64,000 nucleotides of DNA from Siphonodentalium dalli (taxonomy: Eukaryota > Mollusca > Scaphopoda > Gadilida > Siphonodentaliidae). Positions 46,105 to 57,844 of the stretch are shown one piece after another; position 1 is the first letter of the stretch; each line of letters starts with the position of its first letter. The position numbers and the translations under genes are program-made. Below the pieces are notes generated by a model. The model was not told where the DNA came from, searched no databases, and was given only the letters and a program-made list of their open reading frames with translations. The stretch spans positions 95,966,707-96,030,706 of the forward strand of contig CP136067.1 of NCBI GenBank assembly GCA_032622095.1, read 5' to 3'.

Positions 46105-47769
46105 GTACATCCAACTATGTTGTTATCACCAAGGACAATTTCGCAAAGCAACTGAGTACTATTGGTTATAGTGTAAGGGGAGATTCGTGCATGTGTATAA
46201 GTCTTTATTGTGACTGAGTCTCCGAGAGGAAGGGAGAGGAACGTTACTTGCACACATGTTGCCTTTCAGATGGTCTTTGATACAGGAGAGGTACATTAAG
46301 CAATTATCAAGAACAATAATCGAAAGACAAAGTAACTGAGTCATATGGGTTATATTATAACTTAATTAACCACATGTACATGTCATTATTTATTGCCAGT
46401 CTAACAAGCCAGGAATTATTATTGTGAGTCATGCCATCATTCCTAGTTTTTAATTAACCCTCGAGTTATTTTTAGCAGATAATTTCAGCAGAGTCCTAGA
46501 CAAAACAAGGTTATTATTTACTATGAAACAAAAGTCAAACATAATCACACAAGTATAACTCGGATCCGGAACAAATTCAGCACAGATATACGGATAACCA
46601 TTAGCTTACCATTTTGTGAAAATTAAGTTAATAGAAATGATTTGCTATGAGAAATAAACAGAAGTCAGTGGCTGATAATCCTATAGATCCAAAGGAAATG
46701 AGTTACTCCATCAGTGCACCACAGGGCTGTCTGTATGCTATTGAACTCTATCCTAATATACATTCCTCCTCTGTGCTTAGATGTTGCTATTAATAGAATG
46801 CCAATTTTCTGGGAATCTGACTGGATGGTTAGAGTTTGGAGGTGGGATTAGTTACTGGGATGGTCAGAATAAGACAGGTCAGTGGAATAGCCAGATGGGG
46901 AAACCCCTCATGACCTTTTATGGACATTAACACTGCTAGTGGTTTTATGGGCTGTGGTACTAGTAAAAATAAAATGAAAAGCTGGTGGCAGATGTGGGAT
47001 GGAATGGCAATCTTATGTGGCTATTCTGATATTAAAGCATGTTTTTTAGTTATGTTTCAAGATTATCTTCTAAATATATGGGGTAATTCATCTTGTCATT
47101 CTTTAAAAGTTGTAGCAGGCCTTAAAATCCATCCATTTTTGTGAGAATCAAAGCTGATTCACAAGCTTGAAAATACGAGAATAAAAATCAAATCCTGATT
47201 ATGCTACAAGTTGGTTGGGAGAGGTATGTTGTATCACTCGTTCCATGTTAGAGACGGTTTGAATGCCATCCCCTCGGAAAGTTTTGAAAATTCAATTGTA
47301 CATGTATAGCTTTCAATTTTGAAAAATTTACTGTTGGCCAATTGAAAGAAAACACCCTGGCCTAATAGTTATGATATCTTTATATAACAAAGCATACATG
47401 TATGTTTGTGAGAATCAAACTGGATTCTCATGTTTCACTTTGTGAGAATCATTTGCGAGAATCGATTTTGATTCTCGTATGAATTTTAAGCCCTGTAAAA
47501 GTTGTAGAAAGAATATAAGCATTAAATTAAAAAAATCCTCAAAAACGATCAAAATTACATGGAATGAGATCGCAGAAATATTCCTATATAAAAATATTCA
47601 ATAGTTACACCAGGATTTGCATGTATTTCTATTATGAAATTTTCTATTAATTCAAAGCATAAAGATCCCCTAGTTTTCGGTCAAGACATGCAACAAACTG
47701 CGCGGTCTGAGGCAAATCTGTAAACATTTAAATGGTCACATATATTCGCATCAATGATTATACCTGGTA
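46105..47769. other. low-copy non-coding DNA
   Basis: 1.6 kb without a defended exon or MITE. The phrase gtgagaatcaaaSctgattc recurs three times near 47140-47480. The 74-codon plus ORF at 46920 has no motif. Confidence 0.45.
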
Positions 47770-47890
47770 AATCTATCTATATATAAAAGAGTAGGATCTG
47801 TCTGTCTGCCATACTTTTCTCCCAGACTGCTGGTCCAATTTGGTGTGGTGACTCAGGGTACCCTGGCGGAGGTTATAACGGCGTTAGTTT
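47770..47890 (+). repeat. dispersed repeat fragment
   Basis: tctatctatatataaaagag taggatctgtctgtctgcca and ccagactgctggtccaattt have the look of a mobile-element end found in many invertebrates. Single copy in this window, so the call rests on style alone. Confidence 0.3.
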
Positions 47891-48222
47891 TCCAAAATTT
47901 TGATTACAAAATATTTAATTAAATAAATAAAAAAAAAACAGAAATAGAGCAGAGTAACTTCAAGGAAGCAAGCAAGAGTTATTACAAATTTTAAATAACC
48001 CATGAAATTTTTCAATAGCAGAAAAACTTTTATAGTGGTCTCAATTTGTTGCGTCACTAAATTAAATGGGCTCATGAATAAAATATTGACGGGGTTTAGA
48101 AAAGAGTGACACAATGGTCACATGATGTGGAACTCAATAAAACATTAAAGCCATATAGCCATTAGGGACGCCAGCACATGAATATTTTAGCACAATTTTC
48201 TAGAGATATACACCTGCGTTGT

Positions 48223-48790
48223 CAAGCCTGCAAATAGTTTGACTGTCATTTGCATAATGAGGTCACCAGAGGGTGAATTTAGTGATGCTATCCCGCACAG
48301 GTGACCTCATTCTGCTTTATATGGCCTCATCTTCTGGTAAGTATCTATAGTCTCAAATTAACATTGTTTTTAGTTACTATTTCCCTTCTCGGCAGTTTCT
48401 ATATCCCCTAACTTGCAGAAAATAAAATTGCATAATCGAGGTGACTAATGGGTGAACATTGAACTTCAACTGGGGAGCTTCAATCGGATTCTGTGGACCT
48501 CATTCTACTTAGGCCTCATCTTCTCTAGAAAGTATCTTTATTATCAAATTAACAAGTGTTTTAGTTTAAACTTCTTCACAAAGAATCTTTTTTAGTTTCG
48601 TTTTTCTATATTAAGTCACTGTATATAAATTGGCAGAAGACACATTGCATAATCGAGGTTCCCAATGGGTGCACATCACAATATTCACAATCTGGGAACT
48701 TAAATATGTGTCCATGTCTCCCATAGCATCACTATATTCACCCTGGGACTGTTGGGGAATGGGGCCTCATTTTGCAAATGTCTTGCAGCT
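48223..48790. mobile_element. family C hAT-type MITE, rearranged double copy
   Basis: CAAGCCTGCAAATAGTTTGAC left end and first hairpin, one middle segment, then a second middle segment (tattatcaaattaacaagtg, gcataatcgaggttcccaat, gcacatcacaatattcacaa) and remnants of a right hairpin (cctcattttgcaaatg). Two copies appear fused or one is nested. Confidence 0.72.
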
Positions 48791-49152
48791 TATTCTCAGA
48801 CCTGGTGGAAGCATGGTATGATGCAACATTACCCAGGAAGGGGATGTGATAACACTAATGGGGTATAGATATAACATACTCCACTGTTCTGTTCTGTGTT
48901 GGGGAGAAGAATCACATGGTAGTTATCTGGTGGTTTTATGACAGCAATTTGTTAATAATAATAGTAGTTTTTTTCATTCCATGTGCCAAGTGAGTAAGAT
49001 GCTGATTATACAACAGGATGTACAGTCTGGATCAAAAGAAGTGCTCAAAGAAAGACTGGGTTTATGTTGAGGTATGGAGAATTATAAACTCAGGAAATTA
49101 AATTTATGGGACAGGAAATAACAACTAACAAGAAAGAGATAAGACATAAATA

Positions 49153-49365
49153 CAGTAATGCCCTAAATAATCGACTCCTTAACCACAGCAGCATTATGGG
49201 TAATTTTTCAGAGTTTAGTCGGAAATATGGCTTGTTGCCATTCATCGGAAAGCTCTCATTGAGAGCTTTCCGATGAATGGCAACAAGCCATATTTCCTAC
49301 TAAATCCTGAAAAATTACCCATAATTATGCTGTGGTTAAGGAGTCGATTATTTAGGGCATTACTG
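49153..49365. mobile_element. family A MITE, full length
   Basis: 213 bp, TA flanks, tip ctcattgagag, arms mirrored in the ccctaaataatcgactcctt word. Confidence 0.95.
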
Positions 49366-49407
49366 TATACAGTTGTTCTGTCATGGATTGCCAGAATTAA
49401 GGGATTT

Positions 49408-49675
49408 CACCCTTCTATGTAACTGGAGCTTCCTGAAATTTTGCAAAAACCCTGTGCCAATGATTTCTCTTAAATATGCGAGTCTCCCTAGGGAGCCTTG
49501 CATATATAAGAGAATACAGTGACTTAATATATACCCTGATCTTGTATGCCAGTGCATTCTCTTCGATATACAGGTCTCCCTGTGGGAGACTCACATATAG
49601 CATATATAAGAGAATGCACTGGTGCAGGATCTTTTAATGCTGCACCAGCACAACTCCCCATCATGAAAGGGTTAA
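49408..49675 (-). mobile_element. family Bc TTAA MITE, reversed
   Basis: Starts cacccttctatgtaactgga and ends aactccccatcatgaaagggttaa. Two hairpin modules, both with small indels. Confidence 0.87.
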
Positions 49676-50040
49676 GCTAGTGCACCACCTGAAGGAATCT
49701 ATGATATCTGAAGACCACATCATGCATATTTATATGTAATAATAAAAATATCAAAAAGATGACTTTATCCATATTTTTTTAAGGGAAATTATGGGAGGAG
49801 CATTCTCAGCAAGTGAACAAATTGATTGAAGATGAATAATTGCCATAAAAAGTACATGATCTGAACTAGAGAAAGGCTCAATGACTATTTAATTGTGTAC
49901 AAGCTGCTTCACGAATGTTAATAAAATGGACATAAAATTTCAAAACCAGTTTCTCAATTATGGAAGTTTCTCAAAATGCTTACAACCTGCTATGGAACCA
50001 GAGAAAAAAGGCAAGCAATAAAAATTCAGAAGGCTGTATA

Positions 50041-50252
50041 CCGTAATGCCCTAAATAATCGACTCCTTAACCACAGTAGAATTATGGGTAACTTTCAGGA
50101 TTTAGTCGGAAATATGGCTTGTTGCCATTCATCTGAAAGCTCTCATTGAGAGCTTTCCGGTGAATGGCAACAGCCCATATTTCCTACTAAATCCTGCAAA
50201 GTTACTCATAATTCTGCTGTGGTTAAGGAGTAGATTAATTAGAGCATTACTG
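50041..50252. mobile_element. family A MITE, full length
   Basis: 212 bp, CCGTAATGCCCTAAATAATC to agagcattactg, TA flanks, tip ctcattgagag. The outer arm words are not mirrored (ccctaaataa against ttaattagag). Confidence 0.93.
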
Positions 50253-50496
50253 TACAAATAACTAAACCATCCAGCATGAGGGAAGATTTGGAATCTTGAT
50301 TTATTGCCTGTAACCTGTGAGAATGTGTTTGTTTATTTACACCTGTAGCTTGAACCTTACATCACAGGAATTATCATTCAGCACATCTCCTGCTGCCAGC
50401 AAGGTCCAGTCAGCTGCTATACCATAGTACCATAGTACTAACTAAGCTGCCAGAAATATGTGCTTTTTAGATGTTTTTTTTTTTGCTTGTAGCAAC

Positions 50497-50543
50497 GGCA
50501 GAACACAGGCAGAACACAGGCAGAACACAGGCAGAACACAGAA
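50497..50543 (+). repeat. (cagaacacagg)n microsatellite
   Basis: Four copies of an 11-bp unit, ggcagaacaca. Confidence 0.9.
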
Positions 50544-50651
50544 TTCCGTATTGAAGTGGCGCCAATCGCTGAGGTGAATTAAGTATTAAAGGGGCACAGA
50601 GGTGAACAACTTTTTACCAGGCAGAAAAATTTCAGTTACTAAGAGCTAAAT

Positions 50652-50790
50652 TAAAGGCCCACTTAAATAATGTTCAATTTCCAGAACACATTATATACAA
50701 CATATTCTATATTATATACCATTTGAAAGAAATAACTCTATCTCATAGTTTTTAATTTGTATGCATTTTAGGTACTAGTAAATATGAGGG
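50652..50790. mobile_element. family J dispersed repeat
   Basis: attaaaggcccacttaaata, ccagaacacattatataca and ataccatttgaaagaaataa match 52354-52640. It begins at a TTAA. A poly(G) run follows at about 50791. Confidence 0.6.
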
Positions 50791-50878
50791 GGGGGGGGGG
50801 TGCAAGTCTTGTGGGTGAATCTCTTTAACTTGACGAAAACTACTAGGCTACAGCTGTTCTTTATCCTTTTAACATATT

Positions 50879-51144
50879 TTATCCCTTTCATGATGGGAGC
50901 TGCACTGGTGCAGCATTAAAGGTCATATGCAAGTGCATTCTCTTTTATATGCGAGTCTCCCATAGGCAGCCTTGTGTATATATAAGAGAATGCACTGGCT
51001 TATAAGGTCAAGGTAAATATTGTAAGGTCAATATTCTCTTGTATATGTGAGGCTCCCTATGGGAGACTCACATATATAAGAGAATGCATGGTGCACTGTT
51101 TTCGCAAAATTTCAGGAAGCTACATGCAGTCATGAAAGGGTTAA
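50879..51144 (+). mobile_element. family Bc TTAA MITE, 266 bp
   Basis: ttatccctttcatgatggga to gcagtcatgaaagggttaa with two hairpin modules. The left target word is TTAT. Confidence 0.9.
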
Positions 51145-51164
51145 GAAATATCACACCTGTTGTT

Positions 51165-51564
51165 TTAACCCTTTACCCAACAAACCGGCCAAAACCGGCC
51201 AAATAAAGCTGCAACAGCCTAAATTATCTTCGGTCTGTCTCAATAGAACCATACAAATATGGATATCATTGGAACCGGCTCCTTGACCACATTGTGATAG
51301 TTACAGTTATGCCCTGTGCCAATGCATTCTCTTATATATGCGAGTCGACCATAGGTCGCCTCGCATATATAAGAGAATGCATTGGCCTAAAAAAAACCTT
51401 TTTTTAACACTTTTTACCATTTTTTCTTACATTCTTTAACAATTTTATAATTTTTAATGTGTTAAGCCAATGCATTCTCTTATATATGCGAGGCGACCTA
51501 TGGTCGACTCGCATATATAAGAGAATGCATTGGCACAGGGCCGTTCTGTTGGGTAAAGGGTTAA
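51165..51564 (+). mobile_element. family Bb TTAA MITE, 400 bp
   Basis: TTAACCCTTTACCCAACA to tgttgggtaaagggttaa, two intact hairpin modules. Only 20 bp separate it from the Bc copy to its left. Confidence 0.95.
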
Positions 51565-52120
51565 AAGAGATACAATTCATGAGTTAATATTACATGGCAT
51601 GATTTGAGTTCAAAAATATTTCTAAAAATCATTTGTAAGCATGCTATTTGTTCAGCTTCCCTACTACTGATGAATTGTAAGTATGTTTCCCCAATATGCT
51701 GCATGTGTGGACAGAATACATACATATACACTTACAATACATTTATCACCCATCCACCCCCTACAAAATTTTGTTTGCAGGAAAATTAAAGGGTTAAGTA
51801 TGCATGCATATGTAATCTCCAGCACCCCAGGAGTGTGCTGGTACCAAGGTGGAGTTCCAAGGGAGATAATTACTGCACAATGAGCTCTAATCACTGATAA
51901 CCAGAAATCTTGGGTTACAAGGATATAAGGCTGGAGTTTATCAATGAATAATTATCCAACCATAGGGAATCGCTAATGATGTAAACATAATACAGGGTTG
52001 TCATCCAATTAACTGATCACTGATAAATGGAGAGTGATCAAATTATAGATAATATTATACATTTGTTGCATGGTTTCAAGGTTGACATGAGGATTTATCA
52101 ACCTTTGGAAGTTAATATTC
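51565..52120. other. low-copy non-coding DNA
   Basis: Overlapping 61-76 codon ORFs on both strands at 51604-51894 show no motif or splice logic; no element found. Confidence 0.45.
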
Positions 52121-52357
52121 ATTTTTTTTAATTTTTTCTTACATTCTTTAACAATTTTATAATATTTTTTCTTACATTCTTTATCAATTTTTTCTTACAT
52201 TTTAAACAATTAAAAAAATATAAATATAAATTTTATTAGGCCAATGCATTCTCTTATATATGCGAGGTGACCTATGGTCGACTTGCATATATAATAGAAT
52301 GCATTGGCGCAGGGTTTTTGCAAAAATTTCAGGAAGCTCCCATCATAAAAGGGTTAA
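52121..52357 (+). mobile_element. chimeric TTAA MITE: Bb/Ba-like interior with Bc right end
   Basis: The left part is the T-rich spacer of Bb/Ba elements (ttttttcttacattctttaa, twice). A hairpin module with the gtcgac-type tip follows (gaggtgacctatggtcgact), and the right end is of Bc type (ggtttttgcaaaaatttcag gaagctcccatcataaaagggttaa). The left terminus is not identifiable. Confidence 0.78.
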
Positions 52358-52640
52358 AGGTCCACTTAATTGTCGAACCCCCAGATAACATTATATAAAA
52401 TATATGCCACATTATCTACCATTTGAAAGAGGAATCTCCAAAACATTGTATTATCAACTATCCGGTGTATTAAACTGCAACATGTTGTTTTTGTTGAGGT
52501 ATCAACGTGTTTTCTGTGCTTAAGTTTCATCGGAACTTTACTGCAAAGTCTATTATTTTCAATGGAAGCAGATGGAAGGGGAATAACTCTATATCTTAGT
52601 TTGAATTATGTTGCATTCAGGGGAAATATTTGTATGATTT
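52354..52640. mobile_element. family J dispersed repeat
   Basis: TTAA then aggtccacttaattgtcgaa, cattatataaaatatatgcc, taccatttgaaagaggaat and, later, ggggaataactctatatctt. Its first TTAA is the last TTAA of the chimeric MITE at 52121-52357. Confidence 0.6.
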
Positions 52641-52747
52641 CAGCTATTTTCTATGGGCATCTAATAGTACCATATGAATTATAGTATTTTAATCATATTT
52701 TATGTCATAGATTGTTATTAAAACCAGAAATCAAGGCACTTATAATC

Positions 52748-53003
52748 CAAGCCTTGAAATGGTGTGTCTGTCATTTGCAGAATGAGGTCCTCTGAGGGTG
52801 AATTTAGTGATGCTACCCCGCATAGCGGGCTAGCATCACCAAATTCACCCTCTGGAGACCTCATTCTGCTTACACCTCAGCAGAATGAGGTCCCCAGAGG
52901 GTGAATTTAGTGATGCTACCCAGCATAGCGGGCTAGCATCACAGTAAATTCACCCTCTGGGGACCTCATTCTGCAAATGACAGACATACTATTTCAAGTC
53001 TTG
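52748..53003. mobile_element. family C hAT-type MITE, hairpins only
   Basis: 256 bp: left end CAAGCCTTGAAATGGTGTG, two subterminal hairpins side by side with only ttacacctca between them, right end ctatttcaagtcttg. The usual middle is deleted. The 8-bp flanks are not a convincing match. Confidence 0.88.
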
Positions 53004-53050
53004 GCACTATCATATGAAGAAAAAATAATCTGTGACTCAAAAATTGAGTG

Positions 53051-53446
53051 GTCCTTTACCCAACAAACCGGCCAAAACCGGCCAAATAAAGCTTCAACAG
53101 CCTAAAATATCTTCGGTCTGTCTCAATAGAACCATACAAATATGGATATCATTGGAACCGGCTCCTTAACCACATTGTGATAGTTACAGTTAGCCCTGTG
53201 CCAATGCATTCTCTTATATATGCGAGTCGACCATAGTTCGCCTCGCGTATATAAGAGAATGCATTGGCCTAAAACAAATCTTTTTTTAACACTTTTTACC
53301 ATTTTTTCTTACATTCTTTAACAATTTTATAATTTTTAATGTGTTAAGCCAATGCATTCTCTTATATATGCGAGGCGCCCTATGGTCGACTCGCATATAT
53401 AAGAGAATGCATTGGCACAGGGCCCTTCTGTTGGGTAAAGGGTTAA
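53051..53446 (+). mobile_element. family Bb TTAA MITE
   Basis: Left end decayed (gtcctttacccaacaaaccg), right end tgttgggtaaagggttaa; both hairpin modules present with few changes. Confidence 0.92.
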
Positions 53447-53757
53447 AAGCGTTTATAGGATGATGATGATGAGGGCACTGATGGGCAGAGCATACAGACA
53501 GCTTGTATGTAGACTGTAGTTGAATAGACTAAGGGTTATGCACTCTACTACATCTTCTGACTGTGATCTTCTGTCAGGCTGCATGCACCCCGACATGCAT
53601 GTAAGGTCTGCCTGCATACTAACCCTTACCTCACTAAATGGATTCTCCCACTCAGTTATAAAATTATACATTGGAATGGTCTATTATTCATTTGGAACAG
53701 ATGTTAAGGAAATATGAGAAGACATAGGGAGCATTGCATATATATTGCATTTTTTAT
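53447..53757. other. low-copy non-coding DNA
   Basis: ORFs of 65-72 codons overlap on opposite strands; no motif or splice context. Confidence 0.45.
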
Positions 53758-53760
53758 AAA

Positions 53761-53887
53761 CACTTGTAAGCCAGTGCATTCTCTTATATATCCAAGGCTC
53801 CCTATGGGAGACTCGCATATATAAGAGAATGCACTGGCACAGGATATTTAATGCTGCACTAACACAGCTCCTGTCATGAAAGGATTA
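53761..53887 (-). mobile_element. family Bc MITE, right half in reverse
   Basis: One hairpin module (gtaagccagtgcattctctt to agaatgcactggcacagg) then atttaatgctgcactaacac and gctcctgtcatgaaaggattaa. Confidence 0.85.
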
Positions 53888-53946
53888 ATCGTATTATCTG
53901 AACATCCCTTATATGAATGAAAGGGAAACAAGTAAATAAATTTAAC

Positions 53947-54017
53947 ATAGCATCACTAAATTCACCCTCTGGGGACCTCATTCTACAAATGACAAACACA
54001 ATTTTTGCAGGTTTGGT
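53947..54017. mobile_element. family C hAT-type MITE, right-end fragment
   Basis: agcatcactaaattcaccct, ggggacctcattctacaaat and cacaatttttgcaggtttg. Confidence 0.8.
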
Positions 54018-54196
54018 GGCTATGAATATTTTATATTTATTTGTTCCCCTTCTGCATCTACTTTTTCTTCTCCCAAATGTTCGCAAACCATGCTACAATA
54101 TCAAACTAAACCTTTATGGAGCCCCGGGCAGAGAGAACAATGTACTGATGACTTATCTGCTTGGGTCCCTGTGAGGCTCCATACGGGATTGTTATA

Positions 54197-54456
54197 TAAT
54201 CCTTTCATGACGGGAGCTGCGCTGATGCTGCATTAAAGAACCATGTCCCAATGCATTGTTATATATGAGAGTCTCCCATAGGGAGCCTAGCATATATAAG
54301 AGAAACACTAGCTAACAAGTTCAAAGTAAATATTGTTAGGCCAATGCATTCTCTTATATATCAGAGGCTCCCTGGGGGAGACTCGCATATATAAGAGACT
54401 GCATTGGCACATGTTTTTCATATAATTTCAGGAAGCTCCAGTCATGGAAGGGTCAA
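54197..54456 (+). mobile_element. family Bc MITE, ends mutated
   Basis: ataatcctttcatgacggga to gctccagtcatggaagggtcaa with two hairpin modules. Confidence 0.87.
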
Positions 54457-54778
54457 TTAAACCACAGGTATTCCAGCTATCAGCATGTACATCTTCTACA
54501 GACCTACAAACTCATCAATGCATGTTAAGCCACAGGTATTCTAACTATTTGCACATGCATCAATCAGCAGACTAATAAAACTCATCCCATCTTTTTGATG
54601 AAGGTAGATAACTCCAGAGGAACTAAGCGTTAATTATGGAGAGTCTGGGGGTGAATGAGAACACTCCAGACACACCGAACCGTGAAGAACCATGAATGTT
54701 CTCAAAGTGAACACTATCTGTTTGAATCAATCCAAGAATGAGTTTTGAAGAATATTTATTATAAACCCCCTCCTTCCT

Positions 54779-55025
54779 ATTGACCCTCTGGGAACCTCAT
54801 TCTGCTTAGGCCTCAAATGCTATGGGAGACCTAGGATAAGATTAAGTTTCCCCAGTTGAAGTTGGTATTCACCCATTGGTCACCTCGATTATGCATTTTA
54901 TCTTCTGCAAACTAGGAGGATATAGAAACTTCCCAGAAGGGTAAAAGTAACTAAAAACAATGTTAATTTGAGACTATAGATACTTCCCAGAAGACAAGGC
55001 CTCAGCAGAATGAGGTCCCAGAGGA
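54779..55025. mobile_element. family C hAT-type MITE, internal fragment
   Basis: accctctgggaacctcattc, the full middle (gggagacctaggataag, tcacctcgattatgcatttt, ttgagactatagatacttcc) and the start of the second hairpin (gcagaatgaggtcccagagg). Both ends are lost. Confidence 0.85.
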
Positions 55026-55337
55026 CGAAAATAGATCCGACGAATACATCTACATTAGTATACTCTTTGCTCTTTACCGAAACCATTCAATACCTTTTAG
55101 TAATTTTCCTAATTCACCTGAAACTGGTTTAAAGTAAAAGTATTTTGGTTGTAAAAGGTTGAGTGTTATCATATCCATCATATATCTTTAAAAAGCCACA
55201 TCATTATCAAAAATAATAAAATGCACACACATCCACAAAAACATTAAAATATTATGACACACATCCACATTAGTTGAGCCTTTGCTCTTCACCATAACCT
55301 TTTAGTATTTTTGCTATGTATATACCTCTCATATCAG
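55026..55337. other. non-coding DNA with a short duplication
   Basis: catctacattagtatactctttgctctttaccg (55048) and catccacattagttgagcctttgctcttcaccat (55262) are diverged copies about 215 bp apart. Confidence 0.5.
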
Positions 55338-55920
55338 ATAAGATCTCATATACATATATATGCACCCCAGCAATCATTAGCTAATGCCCTTATATACCAC
55401 ATGTGTGACCCATAGCCCTATCTCTATATCTTAACCCTTTACCCAACAGAAGGGCCCTGTGCCAATGCATTCTCTTATATATGCGAGTCGACCATAGGTC
55501 GCCTCGCATATATAAGAGAATGCATTGGCTTAACACATTAAAAATTATAAAATTGTTAAAGAATGTAAGAAAAAATGGTAAAAAGTGTTAAAAAAAGATT
55601 TTTTTTAGGCCAATGCATTCTCTTATATATGCGAGGCGACCTATGGTCGACTCGCATATATAAGAGAATGCATTGGCACAGGGCATAACTGTAACTATCA
55701 CAATGTGGTCAAGGAGCCGGTTCCAATGATATCCATATTTGTATGGTTCTATTGAGAAAGACCGAAGATATTTTAGGCTGTTGAAGCTTTATTTGGCCGG
55801 TTTTGGCCGGTTTGTTGGGTAAAGGGTTAAAAGATCTTATATACATGCACCCCAGCAATTGTTAGCAAATGCCCTTATATACTACATATGTGACCCACAG
55901 TCCTATCTCTCTATCTTATA
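55338..55920 (+). repeat. diverged ~90-bp direct repeat flanking a Bb MITE
   Basis: atatgcaccccagcaatcat tagctaatgcccttatatac ... cctatctctatatctt lies left of the MITE, and catgcaccccagcaattgtt agcaaatgcccttatatact ... cctatctctctatctt lies right of it. Confidence 0.85.
55431..55830 (-). mobile_element. family Bb TTAA MITE, 400 bp, reversed
   Basis: TTAACCCTTTACCCAACA to tgttgggtaaagggttaa, nearly identical to 45048-45447 and hence recently mobile. Confidence 0.95.
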
Positions 55921-56043
55921 TCATAGTCCTCTGATGGTTTTATCTATTTGTGTGACCAGGTCAATCAGATTTCATATAGGCCTGCCCTAAAGAGGCTGAT
56001 AATAAACATACACCTTTTGTAATATATCTGTCATTGGGGAGAT

Positions 56044-56467
56044 CAACAAATCTGAATTTAGTGTGTCTGACATTTGCAGAATGAGGTCCACAGAGGGTGA
56101 ATTTAATGACACTATCCCGCACAGTGGGCTAGTGTCACCAAATTCAACCTCTGGGGACCTCATTCTGTTTAGGCCTTAACTGCTATGGGAGACCTAGAAT
56201 CAGATTGAATTTCGCCAGTTCAAGTTGGTGATGTTCACCCATTAGTCACCTTGATTATACATTTTGTCTTCTGCAAACTAGGGGATATAGACACTCAACA
56301 GAATTTGAGACTATAGATACTTCCCAGAAGATGAGGCCTGAGCAGAATGAGGTCCCCAGAGGATGAATTTAGTGATGCTAGCCCACCATGTGGGATAGCG
56401 TCACTAATTTCACCCTCTAGGGACCTCATTCTGCAAATATCAGACACACTAAATTCAGACATGTTTG
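56044..56467. mobile_element. family C-related MITE with altered terminus
   Basis: The internal structure is that of family C (two hairpins, middle), but ends read aaatctgaatttagtgtgtc and its mirror gacacactaaattcagacat. The terminal word differs from both the CAAGCCTGC and CAAGCCTTG types. No clear target duplication. Confidence 0.82.
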
Positions 56468-56474
56468 TAATGTA

Positions 56475-56639
56475 CAGTAATGCTCTAACTAATCGGAAAT
56501 ATGGCTTGTTGCCATTCATTGGAAAGCTCTCGGGGAGAGCTTTCCAATGAATGGCAACAAGCCATATTTCCGACTAAATCCTGAAAAGTTACCCATAATT
56601 CTGCTGTGGTTATGGAGTCGATTACTTAGGGCATTACTG
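56475..56639. mobile_element. family A MITE, left arm shortened
   Basis: 165 bp, CAGTAATGCTCTAACTAATC then directly ggaaatatggcttgttgc, tip ctcggggagag, complete right arm. TA flanks. Confidence 0.92.
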
Positions 56640-57150
56640 TATCTGTCATTGGGGAAATGAAATATAAAAAAAATAGAAATATATTTCAACCAATTTGTCT
56701 TCTATATTCTGCTGAAAACATAGTTTGTGAATTTTCTGTAAATGTACTTTAGCAATGGTTATGGATTTGTTTCCATGTTCAAGTTTCTCACATACTTTAC
56801 TTTCAGTTTAATAGCATGCTGTCACACAGGTACAAAAAAATACATACCGTCTTGTTATTAACTATTTGTGCTGTCTCATTTATAAAGTATTCTGGAATGA
56901 CAACCAATTATACTTCACAACACTGATACCAAGATTATTCAATTATTTATCAATGATGTTTCTGATTCACTGCTATGAACTGAGTTTTAACGAGAGGCCG
57001 ATCACGATCGGCAGATGTTAACCCATCCCTTGGCGATAAAAATTTAATATGATCGGATAAATGAGAGTTTTGGTGTTGAATTATAGAGTATACTGTTATG
57101 TACTATTATAGACAAATGTACATAACACAAATTATTGGAATTTATGGGTC
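56640..57150. other. non-coding DNA
   Basis: Low-copy apart from taacgagaggccgatcacga at about 56989, shared with 5132. Confidence 0.45.
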
Positions 57151-57153
57151 ACT

Positions 57154-57229
57154 AGCATTTATATAAGAGAATGCACTGGTACAGGATCTGTAATGCTAAA
57201 CCGCCACAGCCAGCAAGCCCGTGGGTTAA
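57154..57229 (-). mobile_element. family Bc MITE remnant
   Basis: tatataagagaatgcactgg tacaggatctgtaatgctaa and gtgggttaa; only one arm and the terminal part remain. Confidence 0.65.
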
Positions 57230-57840
57230 ATGTGTAGGTGTGACCTGGACATGGAATACTTGGGTTAAGAGAGTCCAATTTAAGTTTACAATAATAATGT
57301 GTCCTAGTATACAGATAGGCAACCTCATCACTTACCCATTAATATCAATTATATAGCAGAGCTGTCAAAAAATCACAGGAATTGTTTATGTTAAACACTG
57401 ACCTCTCTATTAAACCAATAACAATTATAATGATATCAGACCATCTGAAGATATAACTCTGCAGCACAGATGTCCAAGTCTACTGTTAATATCATGTGAT
57501 GTTTATTGTTGAATCTTTATTTTAAATTAGATACCATAGCCTTCTTTATCAGATTATTTGCACATTGGCATAAGAGACATCAGAAAATAATATAGCCTTA
57601 TCAATAGCTAAGGAGTCCAAAGGCAATTGGTGAATTGGATTTAATGTTGCTCCAAACAGATTTACCAGTACATAACAAAAATTAAAGGGACACATTGGAA
57701 ATCTTTTTTATCAACTTATCATAATCATCAATATCTAAATGAAAACAAATGACAATGTCACTGACATTTTTTTTATTATTATTATAAAAGTTAAAAATAT
57801 ATTTTTTTTAAAATAGATTTTTTTTTTCAAATAATATTTT
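57230..57840. other. AT-rich non-coding DNA
   Basis: No defended exon or MITE; poly(T)/poly(A) patches at 57770-57830. Confidence 0.45.
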
Positions 57841-57844
57841 CTTC

